Below are positions 1-6,445 of a stretch of 8,182 nucleotides of DNA, piece after piece. Source of the DNA: Acinetobacter sp. UBA6641 (GTDB lineage Bacteria > Pseudomonadota > Gammaproteobacteria > Pseudomonadales > Moraxellaceae). The notes below the pieces were generated by a model, which worked only from the letters and a program-made list of their open reading frames with translations, did not search any database and had not been told where the DNA came from. The DNA lies in the NCBI GenBank assembly GCA_002455755.1, contig DKLL01000147.1:2242-10423 (forward strand), read 5' to 3'. Both the position numbers and the translations under genes were made by a program. The first letter of the stretch is position 1; every line of letters starts with the position of its first letter.

Positions 1-807
1 CTTTGCATTTCCATATTTCATCGGCACCCTTTGGCACAAATTCGCTTGTTGAATCATCGCATTCGTAAACGTCTACCGAATATTAAAATTATTTTTGCCA
101 CTTGGGGCAATCTCAGCGATGAATTACGGGACGAGATTCAAAACCGTTTTCAACCGGATGCTGTGGTATCCACGGTAAATGAATTGATGTTGGGCATTGA
201 TGCGCTGATGCTACAACAAGGTAAAAACCCTGCACGTGGATTGCTTGCGGAAAATGAACCGGAACGTTTGGCGGCTTTGCATGAACTGCAATTGCTTCAA
301 CCTGAAACTTTAATGATTTACCAGCAGTATATTGAAGAAGCCTGTCAGGCATTTAACGTGAAATATGCGCAAATTTCCCTGGTCGATGAAACATGGGTGA
401 ATACCCCGGCCAGCCCGCTGGCGGATGAAAATCAAAATCCTATAGAGGCCGGCATTCCTCGGGAGGAATCCATTTGTACCCATTTGGTTCATCAGAATGA
501 GGCTCTGATTATCGAGGATATAGACCGAGATCCGCGTTTTAAGCATAACCCGGAGTTAAACAGGAATAAAATCAAGTCTTATGCCGGTGTACCTTTGCGT
601 ACTAAGCAAGGTTTGGTGTTAGGCAGTTTATGTATTCTGGACAAGCAGGTCCGGCAGATGAGTGAAGAGGATTTGGTGTTATTAAACCAGCTTGCAGACG
701 ACTTGATTCAAACACTGACCAGTGATAAGGCACAAACGCAAAAGTTAGAGGAAATCGCCAAGTTGCAACAAGCCCAGGGAGAATCTCTTCAGGATGTTTT
801 GAGCTAA
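1..807 (+). CDS. C-terminal part of a GAF-domain protein, possibly a PerM/AI-2E-type transporter with a sensory tail (5' end outside window)
   Basis: The reading frame is open from base 1 to the TAA at 805-807, giving 268 visible codons. A TTG at 31 could be read as a start, but there is no Shine-Dalgarno before it and the frame continues upstream, so I treat the gene as truncated by the window edge. Visible residues about 1-70 (motif RIRKRLPNIKIIFATWG) resemble the alpha/beta segment that follows the membrane part of some proteobacterial PerM/AI-2E family proteins; this part is inferred from memory of the family. Residues about 105-240 form a GAF domain, with the typical SICTH, IEDIDRDPRF, SYAGVPLR and GSLCILD motifs. 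GAF domains bind small ligands or act as sensory or dimer modules. A Gln/Glu-rich, probably helical tail ends the protein. No kinase, GGDEF, EAL or HTH output domain follows. The GAF call is firm; the transporter fusion is not. Confidence 0.75.
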   Translation, partial: LCISIFHRHPLAQIRLLNHRIRKRLPNIKIIFATWGNLSDELRDEIQNRFQPDAVVSTVNELMLGIDALMLQQGKNPARGLLAENEPERLAALHELQLLQPETLMIYQQYIEEACQAFNVKYAQISLVDETWVNTPASPLADENQNPIEAGIPREESICTHLVHQNEALIIEDIDRDPRFKHNPELNRNKIKSYAGVPLRTKQGLVLGSLCILDKQVRQMSEEDLVLLNQLADDLIQTLTSDKAQTQKLEEIAKLQQAQGESLQDVLS

Positions 808-820
808 AAGAAAAAAATAA

Positions 821-845
821 AACTCATCTTCTTGGAAAATGAGTT
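821..845 (+). terminator. weak hairpin after the GAF-domain gene
   Basis: AACTCAT (821-827) pairs perfectly with ATGAGTT (839-845) around an 11-base loop, 13 bases after the stop codon. The stem is only 7 bp and AT-rich, and no T-run follows it on the + strand, so it is at best a weak terminator. The rest of the 270-base gap to the next gene is AT-rich and shows no gene. TTTCACG occurs twice there, at 918-924 and 934-940. Confidence 0.22.
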
Positions 846-1077
846 GGATCTTTGGGCAAAGCATAAGCAGGAAACTTAGAAAGTTAAATAATTTTTCAGT
901 TTTTGACTTGCTCTATTTTTCACGTCAGGCGCCTTTCACGAGGTCTGCATGTCGTATTTACCAAAGACCCTCAAAGCGTTAACTAATAAATTAACTTGTA
1001 AAGCAAACTCCTTGCTAGATTAGTACATAAATTTTAAAACATTTTATCTCTATTCATAGAATGAAAAGGAGCCCGGC

Positions 1078-2178
1078 ATGCCAGTCAATACTTATGTGAC
1101 TTATCGTCCAGAGGTAGAGCAAAAACAGGAAAATGAAGAAGAAGATATTGAATATATTGTAGAGCATATGGCGCAAACCAATAGCAAGGTTTTCGACAAG
1201 CATCGTCATGCGGTTCGAGATGCACATGCTAAATCTCATGGTTTTTTGAAAGGAATTTTGACTATTCCGGAAAACCTGCCAGATCATTTGGCTCAGGGAA
1301 TTTTTGCCCATCCTGGTTATTATGACGTCATTGTACGTCTGTCGGCTGCTCCGGGAGATTTACGCAGTGATAAAACCCCAGCGCCTCATGGTTTTGCCCT
1401 TAAAATCTTGAATGTACCGGGCGAGCGCTTATTGCCCGAGGATCCGAGTGATGGAAAAAATCAGGATTTCCTGATGGTCAATATTCCGGTGCTGGCTTTT
1501 GGGACGGTACGCAAATATATGCACATGCTGCCTTTTATCACTGAAGCGGAAAGGGCGCCTGAACTGGTCATGCGTGGCCTGCGCGGAGTCATGTGCGGAG
1601 TGGATCATCTTGTCAATCGTGCGGGCTTGCCCGCATCTGCCACTTTAAAAGGTCTGGCACGTAGTCAGCATCATGTGCTAGGGGAAACCTATCACACTAT
1701 GGCGGCTCTTCGTTATGGCAATTATATTGCCAAATTGAGCGTGGCGCCTGAATCTGAATCGGTAAAGCAGTTGACCGGGTTGCAGATGCAAATCCAGGAT
1801 GATTCCAGCATACGGGATCTGGTACAGGATTTTTTCCGGCGTAATGCTGCCGATTATGTGATTCGCGCCCAGCTCTGTACCCATTTGGGCCGTATGCCTG
1901 TGGAAGATGCGTCCGTGTTGTGGGATGAGCAGGAATCACCGCAGCAAGTCATTGGTACTTTACATTTTCCACAGCAAAATACGTTTAGTCCGGCACGCCG
2001 GGTTTATTCAGATGACGTGCTGTCTTTCAATCCCTGGCATGGGGTAAAAGAACATCACCCTTTAGGTTCTATCATGCGTGTACGTATGCAGGCTTATGAA
2101 CGGTCATCTTGTTTCCGGCACTGTATGAATACCCAGCCCCGTACAGAACCCAATCATATTGATGACATGCCGGATTAA
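1078..2178 (+). CDS. catalase-superfamily haem protein (short, y4iL-like catalase family)
   Basis: This 366-residue protein belongs to the catalase superfamily but is shorter than classical monofunctional catalases (roughly 480 residues or more) and lacks their C-terminal part. The superfamily uses haem to handle hydrogen peroxide or organic peroxides; the actual substrate of this subgroup is uncertain. The key residues are visible. RDAHAK places the distal His at 50. The segment around VNIPVLAF places the Asn equivalent at 135. RMQAY near the C-terminus gives the Arg336-x3-Tyr340 pattern of the proximal haem ligand. There is no signal peptide; the N-terminus is acidic (residues about 16-26), so a cytoplasmic location is likely. 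The start is set by AAGGAG at 1066-1071, six bases before ATG. Promoter elements upstream are weak: TAGATT at 1016-1021 lies behind direct repeats of TTAACT at 979 and 991. It appears to be a single-gene unit. A lipoxygenase- or allene-oxide-like role in related proteins cannot be excluded. Confidence 0.85.
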   Translation: MPVNTYVTYRPEVEQKQENEEEDIEYIVEHMAQTNSKVFDKHRHAVRDAHAKSHGFLKGILTIPENLPDHLAQGIFAHPGYYDVIVRLSAAPGDLRSDKTPAPHGFALKILNVPGERLLPEDPSDGKNQDFLMVNIPVLAFGTVRKYMHMLPFITEAERAPELVMRGLRGVMCGVDHLVNRAGLPASATLKGLARSQHHVLGETYHTMAALRYGNYIAKLSVAPESESVKQLTGLQMQIQDDSSIRDLVQDFFRRNAADYVIRAQLCTHLGRMPVEDASVLWDEQESPQQVIGTLHFPQQNTFSPARRVYSDDVLSFNPWHGVKEHHPLGSIMRVRMQAYERSSCFRHCMNTQPRTEPNHIDDMPD

Positions 2179-2208
2179 ATAGTTAAAGCGGTCTCCCGGA
2201 TGTAGACT

Positions 2209-2238
2209 AAACCATCCCTGCTTCAATGCAGTGGTTTT
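2209..2238 (+). terminator. probable intrinsic terminator of the catalase-family gene
   Basis: AAACCA (2209-2214) pairs with TGGTTT (2232-2237), and CTGC (2218-2221) pairs with GCAG (2228-2231) around loop TTCAAT. A three-base bulge (TCC) separates the two halves. The T-run TTTT at 2235-2238 overlaps the lower stem. It lies 30 bases after the stop codon. The stem is reasonable but the bulge and short T-run make it a moderate call. Confidence 0.4.
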
Positions 2239-2243
2239 GGATT

Positions 2244-2249
2244 TATAAT
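2244..2249 (+). promoter_or_regulatory. candidate -10 element for the SRPBCC/DUF488 operon
   Basis: A perfect TATAAT follows the candidate terminator and precedes the next gene by about 125 bases. The -35 region at normal spacing (around 2221-2226, CTTCAA) is poor, and the surroundings are AT-rich, so chance occurrence is possible. If it is used, the operon has a leader of about 120 bases. Confidence 0.28.
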
Positions 2250-2374
2250 ATTTATGGATTTCCGAACAATAACAATTTGAACATCCTGATTTAGGTTGAG
2301 CCACCATCAGGTATGGCCATTGAATAACAGCAATAAAATCTAATTTGAAAATAACAATAACACGAGGCTGGAAC

Positions 2375-2827
2375 ATGAGCGAAAGCAATACAGTAAAACT
2401 GCATCGGGTATTTAGTGCGCCGCCAGAACGGGTGTTTAAGGCATTTATTGATCCGGATGCTCTGGTCAAATGGATGGCGCCACATGTTTTTACCGCCAAG
2501 GTTCATCATCTGGATGCTCAAGTCGGTGGAACCTATAAAATGTCCTTTCGCAATTTTTCTACCGGGTCTAGCCACTTTTTTGATGGTACCTACCATGAAA
2601 TTATTTCAAACCAATTGTTGCGCTATTCCGACCAGTTTGATGATCCTTATTTGCCGGGAAACATTGCAGTGACCATACAATTAAAAGCAGTTCCAGTAGG
2701 AACAGAACTGCACATTACCCAGTCCGGCATTGCAGAGGTGATTCCTGTGGAAGCATGTTATTTGGGCTGGCAGGAATCCTTGCAGCTGCTCAGTTTACTG
2801 GTTAGTCCTGAAATTCCAGATCGGTAG
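2375..2827 (+). CDS. SRPBCC / AHSA1-domain protein (activator of Hsp90 ATPase homologue 1-like)
   Basis: This 150-residue protein is a single START/Bet v 1-like (SRPBCC) domain of the AHSA1 type. The family forms a helix-grip fold with a hydrophobic pocket; members bind small hydrophobic ligands, but bacterial members of this subgroup mostly have no assigned function. Visible hallmarks are the opening strand and helix RVFSAPPERVFKAFIDPDAL (residues 11-30) followed by the WM of KWM (33-34), the strand LDAQVGGTYKMSF (46-58), GTYHEI (71-76), and the long C-terminal helix starting at GWQESL (131-136). The ATG at 2375 has GAGG at 2364-2367, seven bases upstream. An in-frame TTG at 2345 has no such site and would add ten residues outside the domain, so I reject it. 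The next gene starts only seven bases after the stop, which indicates co-transcription. No signal peptide or membrane segment is seen; a cytoplasmic protein is likely. Confidence 0.85.
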   Translation: MSESNTVKLHRVFSAPPERVFKAFIDPDALVKWMAPHVFTAKVHHLDAQVGGTYKMSFRNFSTGSSHFFDGTYHEIISNQLLRYSDQFDDPYLPGNIAVTIQLKAVPVGTELHITQSGIAEVIPVEACYLGWQESLQLLSLLVSPEIPDR

Positions 2828-2834
2828 CCTTGTG

Positions 2835-3182
2835 ATGAACATTCAAATCAAACGTGTCTATGCAGCAGCTTTGGCTTCAGATGGCAAACGGATTCTGGTC
2901 GATCGGCTGTGGCCTAGAGGCATTAAAAAGGCAGATGCTAAAATTGATCTGTGGCCCAAGGACATTACACCGTCGACCGAGTTACGAAAATGGTACGCAC
3001 ATAAACCGGAACATTGGGAAAAGTTCCAGCAATGCTATAGGGCTGAACTGCACTCACAAGCAGAGCTGCTACAGCAAATCCGGCAGATGGCCGAGCAGGA
3101 AAAAATCAGCCTCATCACTGCGGCAAAAAGTGAAAACTATAACCATGTGATTGTACTGAAACAGGTTTTAGAGGAACGCTAA
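2835..3182 (+). CDS. DUF488 family protein (YeaO-like)
   Basis: This 115-residue protein matches the DUF488/YeaO family along its whole length. The signature KRVY (6-9) is followed by DGKRILVDRLWPRG (16-29), DLWPKDITPSTELRKWY (38-54) and NHVIVLK near the C-terminus (103-109). The family is widespread in bacteria and has no established biochemical role; several conserved Arg, Asp and Trp residues suggest a catalytic or binding site. The start could be GTG at 2832 or ATG at 2835. I chose ATG because the conserved region begins directly after it; there is no clear Shine-Dalgarno for either, so translation is probably coupled to the upstream SRPBCC gene, whose stop is at 2825-2827. No convincing terminator follows before the next promoter near 3250. 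Confidence 0.85.
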   Translation: MNIQIKRVYAAALASDGKRILVDRLWPRGIKKADAKIDLWPKDITPSTELRKWYAHKPEHWEKFQQCYRAELHSQAELLQQIRQMAEQEKISLITAAKSENYNHVIVLKQVLEER

Positions 3183-3249
3183 AATTATCCGATCAGCAGG
3201 TTTATTCCATAATTTAAATAAGGTTTTAGCAGGAGACTGGCTGTTAAAG

Positions 3250-3258
3250 TGTTATAGT
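3250..3258 (+). promoter_or_regulatory. extended -10 promoter of yjdM
   Basis: TGTTATAGT contains the TG dinucleotide one base before a TATAGT hexamer (3253-3258, 5 of 6 to consensus), which is an extended -10 element. No good -35 lies 16-18 bases upstream, as is usual for this class. Transcription would begin near 3265, leaving a leader of about 13 bases that contains the GAGG ribosome site at 3268-3271. Confidence 0.5.
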
Positions 3259-3277
3259 AGAATTTTTGAGGTTTTTT

Positions 3278-3619
3278 ATGTCTTTGCCAAATTGCCCCAA
3301 ATGTAATTCAGAATATGCTTATGCAGATGGTGACTTGCTGATTTGCCCGGAATGTGCGCATGAATGGAAAGAGGGGGAAAGCAGTACCGAGCAAGCTGTA
3401 ATTATTAAAGATGCAAATGGCAATGTGCTTGCTGACGGCGATACTGTTACCCTAATTAAGGATCTGAAAATTAAAGGTTCTTCTTCTGTTATTAAAGTAG
3501 GAACAAAGGCGAAGAACATTCGTTTATTAGCTGACTCAAGCGATGGTCATGATCTGGACTGTAAAGTGGATGGCTTTGGTGCAATGAAATTAAAATCTGA
3601 ATTTGTGAAAAAAGCTTAA
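3278..3619 (+). CDS. yjdM: YjdM family zinc-ribbon protein (formerly PhnA)
   Basis: This 113-residue protein is a close match to E. coli YjdM over its full length. The N-terminus holds a zinc ribbon with two CPxC knuckles (Cys6, Cys9, Cys23, Cys26: CPKC and CPEC). The C-terminal half is the PhnA domain, a small beta-barrel with the motifs [12 protein letters not shown] (44-55), [17 protein letters not shown] (61-77) and [13 protein letters not shown] (100-112). The old name phnA comes from proximity to phosphonate genes in E. coli; the protein is not the phosphonoacetate hydrolase of the same name and its function remains unproven. ATG at 3278 is preferred over an in-frame TTG at 3266 because GAGG (3268-3271) sits six bases before it and the family starts with MSLP. 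It is bounded by its own extended -10 promoter and a strong terminator, so it is a single-gene unit. No phosphonate genes are near. Confidence 0.93.
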   Translation: MSLPNCPKCNSEYAYADGDLLICPECAHEWKEGESSTEQAVIIKDANGNVLADGDTVTLIKDLKIKGSSSVIKVGTKAKNIRLLADSSDGHDLDCKVDGFGAMKLKSEFVKKA

Positions 3620-3641
3620 TTCACGCCATTTACAGTCCCAT

Positions 3642-3670
3642 AGCTCTGGCAACATGCCGGAGCTTTTTTT
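3642..3670 (+). terminator. strong intrinsic terminator of yjdM
   Basis: AGCTCTGGC (3642-3650) pairs with GCCGGAGCT (3656-3664) around loop AACAT, with one G-U wobble, followed by T at 3664-3670. It lies 22 bases after the yjdM stop. GC-rich stem plus T-tract is textbook Rho-independent structure. Confidence 0.92.
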
Positions 3671-3769
3671 ATGAAGCAGGGAGCATATGAATTATGATAT
3701 TGCTGGTTTTTATCAGAAGCATGGTTGATGCAACATTGCTAGGTCTGTTTCAGGATTGAACTCTCATCA

Positions 3770-3778
3770 TGCTATAAC
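3770..3778 (+). promoter_or_regulatory. extended -10 promoter of the tautomerase gene
   Basis: TGCTATAAC gives TG, one spacer base, then TATAAC (3773-3778, 5 of 6 to consensus). TTGAAC at 3756-3761 resembles a -35 but is only 11 bases away, too close to pair with it, so this looks like an extended -10 promoter. The leader to ATG 3809 would be about 24 bases. Confidence 0.42.
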
Positions 3779-3808
3779 CCCAGTCACTCATTTTAAAGAA
3801 TTTTTGTT

Positions 3809-4168
3809 ATGCCGCATATCCATCTTGAATATTCAGACAATCTAGAAAATTTTGCACCCAAACCCGTTTTGCTTGCCTTAAACCAGGCGCTGGTTGAGGG
3901 TGCTTATGTCGGAGCTGCGAATGAGCTAAAAAGCCGTGCCATTTGCCAGCACGATTATGTCATTGGTTTAGCCGATGCTTCGCAGGCCTATGTGCATGCC
4001 AAAGTTTCTTTATTGACCGGACGTAGTATGGAATTACAGCAGCAAATTGCTCAAGTGATTCTGCACACACTCGAACGGCACATGCCTGCGCAAAGCCAAG
4101 TCAGTGTGCAGATTTGTGTGGAAATATTAGAAATGCAGAAAGCCACTTATACTAAGAAAATTATCTAA
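3809..4168 (+). CDS. 5-carboxymethyl-2-hydroxymuconate delta-isomerase family protein (tautomerase superfamily)
   Basis: This 119-residue protein belongs to the CHMI (HpaF-type) branch of the tautomerase superfamily. The N-terminus is MPHIHLEYSDNL, so removal of Met exposes the catalytic Pro (residue 2) that acts as general base. Arg43 in KSR and Arg72 in TGRS are candidates for the carboxylate-binding arginines. The region DASQAYVHAKVSLLTGRS (56-73) is a family hallmark. CHMI normally isomerises a ring-cleavage intermediate in homoprotocatechuate (4-hydroxyphenylacetate) breakdown. None of the hpa pathway genes is visible here, so this may be an orphan tautomerase with a different substrate. 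The ribosome site is weak (AAAGAA at about 3795-3800). It is transcribed alone, after the yjdM terminator. Confidence 0.85.
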   Translation: MPHIHLEYSDNLENFAPKPVLLALNQALVEGAYVGAANELKSRAICQHDYVIGLADASQAYVHAKVSLLTGRSMELQQQIAQVILHTLERHMPAQSQVSVQICVEILEMQKATYTKKII

Positions 4169-4173
4169 AAACT

Positions 4174-4221
4174 GATAAACATCAATAGCCTAAATTTATA
4201 TCTATTCTGTTGATATTTATC
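4174..4221. repeat. first imperfect hairpin in the tautomerase-yegP gap
   Basis: GATAAACATCAATAG (4174-4188) pairs with CTGTTGATATTTATC (4207-4221): 15 positions with one C/A mismatch and one G-U wobble, around an 18-base AT-rich loop. It starts five bases after the tautomerase stop codon. No T-run follows directly, so it is not a classical terminator. Confidence 0.6.
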
Positions 4222-4233
4222 TTTATTTAATAA

Positions 4234-4287
4234 CTTTAAGCCAAATTTAGCTGAGTAAGATCAGTTTTTATGGTATTTGGCTTAAAG
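4234..4287. repeat. second hairpin: perfect 13-bp inverted repeat with a nested stem
   Basis: CTTTAAGCCAAAT (4234-4246) is exactly complementary to ATTTGGCTTAAAG (4275-4287). The 28-base loop holds a smaller stem, CTGA (4251-4254) with TCAG (4261-4264), extended by a G-U and an A-T pair. The outer stem is long enough to fold in RNA, or to act as a paired protein site. It lies 126 bases before the yegP start codon. I do not recognise it as a known RNA family or mobile element. Confidence 0.65.
4249..4269 (+). terminator. possible terminator of the tautomerase gene, nested inside the second hairpin
   Basis: The inner stem (AGCTGA at 4249-4254 with TCAGTT at 4261-4266, including one wobble) is followed by T at 4265-4269. 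The stem is short and the T-run overlaps it. It cannot form its full context at the same time as some alternative pairings of the outer stem, so termination here is only a possibility. Confidence 0.3.
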
Positions 4288-4412
4288 ATACCATTGATTA
4301 CAAAATAACCACATTTAAAAACTGAAATTTATTTATATTTTATAAAAAAAGATTTGCTGAAAAACAAAAATAATGAAGTCTTATAAATTAACAATAATAA
4401 AGGGGATTTAAC

Positions 4413-4748
4413 ATGGCCGGATGGTATGAAATCAGTCAAGTAGACGACGGACAGTATCGTTTTGTGTTAAAAGCGCGAAATGGGGAAGTTATTCTCACCA
4501 GTGAATTATATAAGGCAAAAGCCTCTGTACACATTGGTATTGAATCGGTTCAGAGAAATAGCCTGAATGAGAGCCGTTATGAACGCCTAGAAGCGAAAAA
4601 CGGTAAGCCTTATTTTAAATTAAAAGCGGTGAATCATCAGATTATTGGTATCAGCCAATTATATTCGAGCGATCAATCCCGTGAAAAAGGCATAGAGTCA
4701 GTGAGAAACAACGGCTCAACCACCAAAATTAAGGAACTGATTGCCTAG
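4413..4748 (+). CDS. yegP: YegP family protein (DUF1508, two tandem repeats)
   Basis: This 111-residue protein consists of two copies of the DUF1508 repeat, residues about 13-50 and 64-101. The copies line up as GQYRFVLKARNGEVILTSELY with GKPYFKLKAVNHQIIGISQLY, and GIESVQRN with GIESVRNN. E. coli YegP has the same architecture and nearly the same length. The family fold is a small alpha/beta tandem unit; its function is not established, although related proteins are often found in stress or accessory settings. The ATG has a strong AAGGGG site at 4400-4405, seven bases upstream. TATAAA at 4382-4387 is a plausible -10 with no clear -35, in very AT-rich DNA. It is a single-gene unit ending in a strong terminator and convergent with thiD. 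Confidence 0.9.
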   Translation: MAGWYEISQVDDGQYRFVLKARNGEVILTSELYKAKASVHIGIESVQRNSLNESRYERLEAKNGKPYFKLKAVNHQIIGISQLYSSDQSREKGIESVRNNGSTTKIKELIA

Positions 4749-4764
4749 TCTGAATAGGTAAATG

Positions 4765-4798
4765 AATAAAGCATGTAGTAATACATGCTTTATTTTTT
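4765..4798 (+). terminator. strong intrinsic terminator of yegP, probably bidirectional
   Basis: A perfect 13-bp stem pairs 4765-4777 (AATAAAGCATGTA) with 4782-4794, closed by a GTAA tetraloop of the GNRA type, with T at 4793-4798. It follows the yegP stop by 16 bases. The A-rich left side reads as a T-containing tail on the - strand, so it may also stop transcripts coming from thiD. Confidence 0.92.
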
Positions 4799-4874
4799 GT
4801 AATAATGAAAAGTCTATAATTTATCTGAAATTAGTCCTGAATGAACTGATCTCAGGCTTTAATTGTTGAGTGTT

Positions 4875-5657
<783 letters not shown>

Positions 5658-5714
5658 TCACAAAATTTGCGTTAGTATAGGCAACTTTGAGCCAAGTCTC
5701 GATAGTATTTGTGA
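5658..5714. promoter_or_regulatory. divergent thiD / HAD-phosphatase promoter region
   Basis: The 101 bases between the two GTG starts must hold both promoters. On the - strand TATACT (5674-5679) is a good -10 for thiD, 31 bases from its start, but no convincing -35 is spaced correctly. On the + strand only weak hexamers are seen, such as TAGTAT at 5703-5708. TCACAAA (5658-5664) and TTTGTGA (5708-5714) form a 7-bp inverted repeat spanning the region; its role is unknown. Confidence 0.35.
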
Positions 5715-5743
5715 AGTAAAAATTTAAGTTGAAGGGTCGGTTG

Positions 5744-6388
5744 GTGATTAAGAATATTTTGATTGATTTAGACGGAACATTAACTGATCCCAAAGTGGGG
5801 ATTACCACTTCGGCACGCTATGGTCTGGCTAAAGTGGGCCATCCAATTGCCGATGAGGTCAACATCGACTGGATTATTGGTCCACCTTTGCAGGCCTCTT
5901 TGGCGAAAATTTTAAATGTGCCGGTGGATGATGTTCTGGCTGAACAGGCCTTGATGGGCTATCGGGAACGCTTTGCTGTGACCGGCTTATATGAAAATCA
6001 TGTTTTTGAAGATGTGGCTGCAACTTTGCAAACCTTGCAGCAAAAGGGCTTCCGTTTGTATTTGGCTACGGCAAAACCTCAAATCTATGCCAAGCAGATT
6101 TTAGAACATTTTGATCTGCTGCAATATTTTAATTATGCCTATGGCAGTGAGCTGAATGGTGAGCGTACCAACAAGGGCGAGTTGATTGCCTATATCCTTG
6201 AAAAGGAAAATTTAAACCCAGCTGAATGTGTGATGGTGGGTGACCGTGAGCACGATATTTTTGGTGCCCGCAGCAATGGGATAGACACCATCGCAGTCGA
6301 GTATGGTTATGGCTCTGATCAAGAGTTGACAGCAGCTGCACCTAAAGCGCGGATTAAAACCTTTGCTGAATTACTTCAATTTGTTTAA
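5744..6388 (+). CDS. HAD-superfamily phosphatase (Gph/phosphoglycolate phosphatase-like)
   Basis: This 214-residue protein has all four HAD motifs. Motif I is DLDGTLTDP, with the Asp8 nucleophile and Asp10. Motif II is LATAKP with Thr109. Motif III is the Lys of RTNKGE (Lys144). Motif IV is VGDREHD, with Asp167 and Asp171 binding Mg2+. The alpha-helical cap lies between residues about 15 and 80 and contains GPPL (46-49), a feature of the phosphoglycolate phosphatase-like group. The exact substrate cannot be read from sequence; phosphoglycolate, nucleotides or other small phosphate esters are all possible. Three non-ATG starts exist in frame (TTG 5729, TTG 5741, GTG 5744). I chose GTG 5744 because AAGGG at 5732-5736 is seven bases away and the protein then opens directly into the motif I strand. 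It is divergent from thiD and convergent with the Lrp-family gene. Confidence 0.88.
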   Translation: MIKNILIDLDGTLTDPKVGITTSARYGLAKVGHPIADEVNIDWIIGPPLQASLAKILNVPVDDVLAEQALMGYRERFAVTGLYENHVFEDVAATLQTLQQKGFRLYLATAKPQIYAKQILEHFDLLQYFNYAYGSELNGERTNKGELIAYILEKENLNPAECVMVGDREHDIFGARSNGIDTIAVEYGYGSDQELTAAAPKARIKTFAELLQFV

Positions 6389-6445
6389 CTCAACATGAGT
6401 ACGCAACTTCCTCGGTATTTACCCTGAATCAAGCTTTGGGGACTA

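Noticed and set aside
2345..2374. Upstream TTG start for the SRPBCC gene
   Set aside because: There is no ribosome site before it, while ATG 2375 has GAGG at proper spacing and matches the domain boundary.
2104..2596. Long antisense frames over the catalase-family and SRPBCC genes
   Set aside because: They are shadows of well-supported + strand genes, with no ribosome sites and no family resemblance.
3687..3728. 13-codon ORF after the yjdM terminator
   Set aside because: It is very short, its GGAG site is too close to the ATG, and there is no promoter between the terminator and the ORF; no support as a gene.
4836..4856. CCTGA/TCAGG hairpin just downstream of thiD
   Set aside because: Only 5 bp with an 11-base loop and no T-run on the - strand; the terminator at 4765-4798 is a far better stop for either direction.
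6388..6400. ACTCA-ACA-TGAGT hairpin between the HAD gene and the Lrp-family gene
   Set aside because: Short stem with a three-base loop and no T-run; the 57-base convergent gap shows no convincing terminator.
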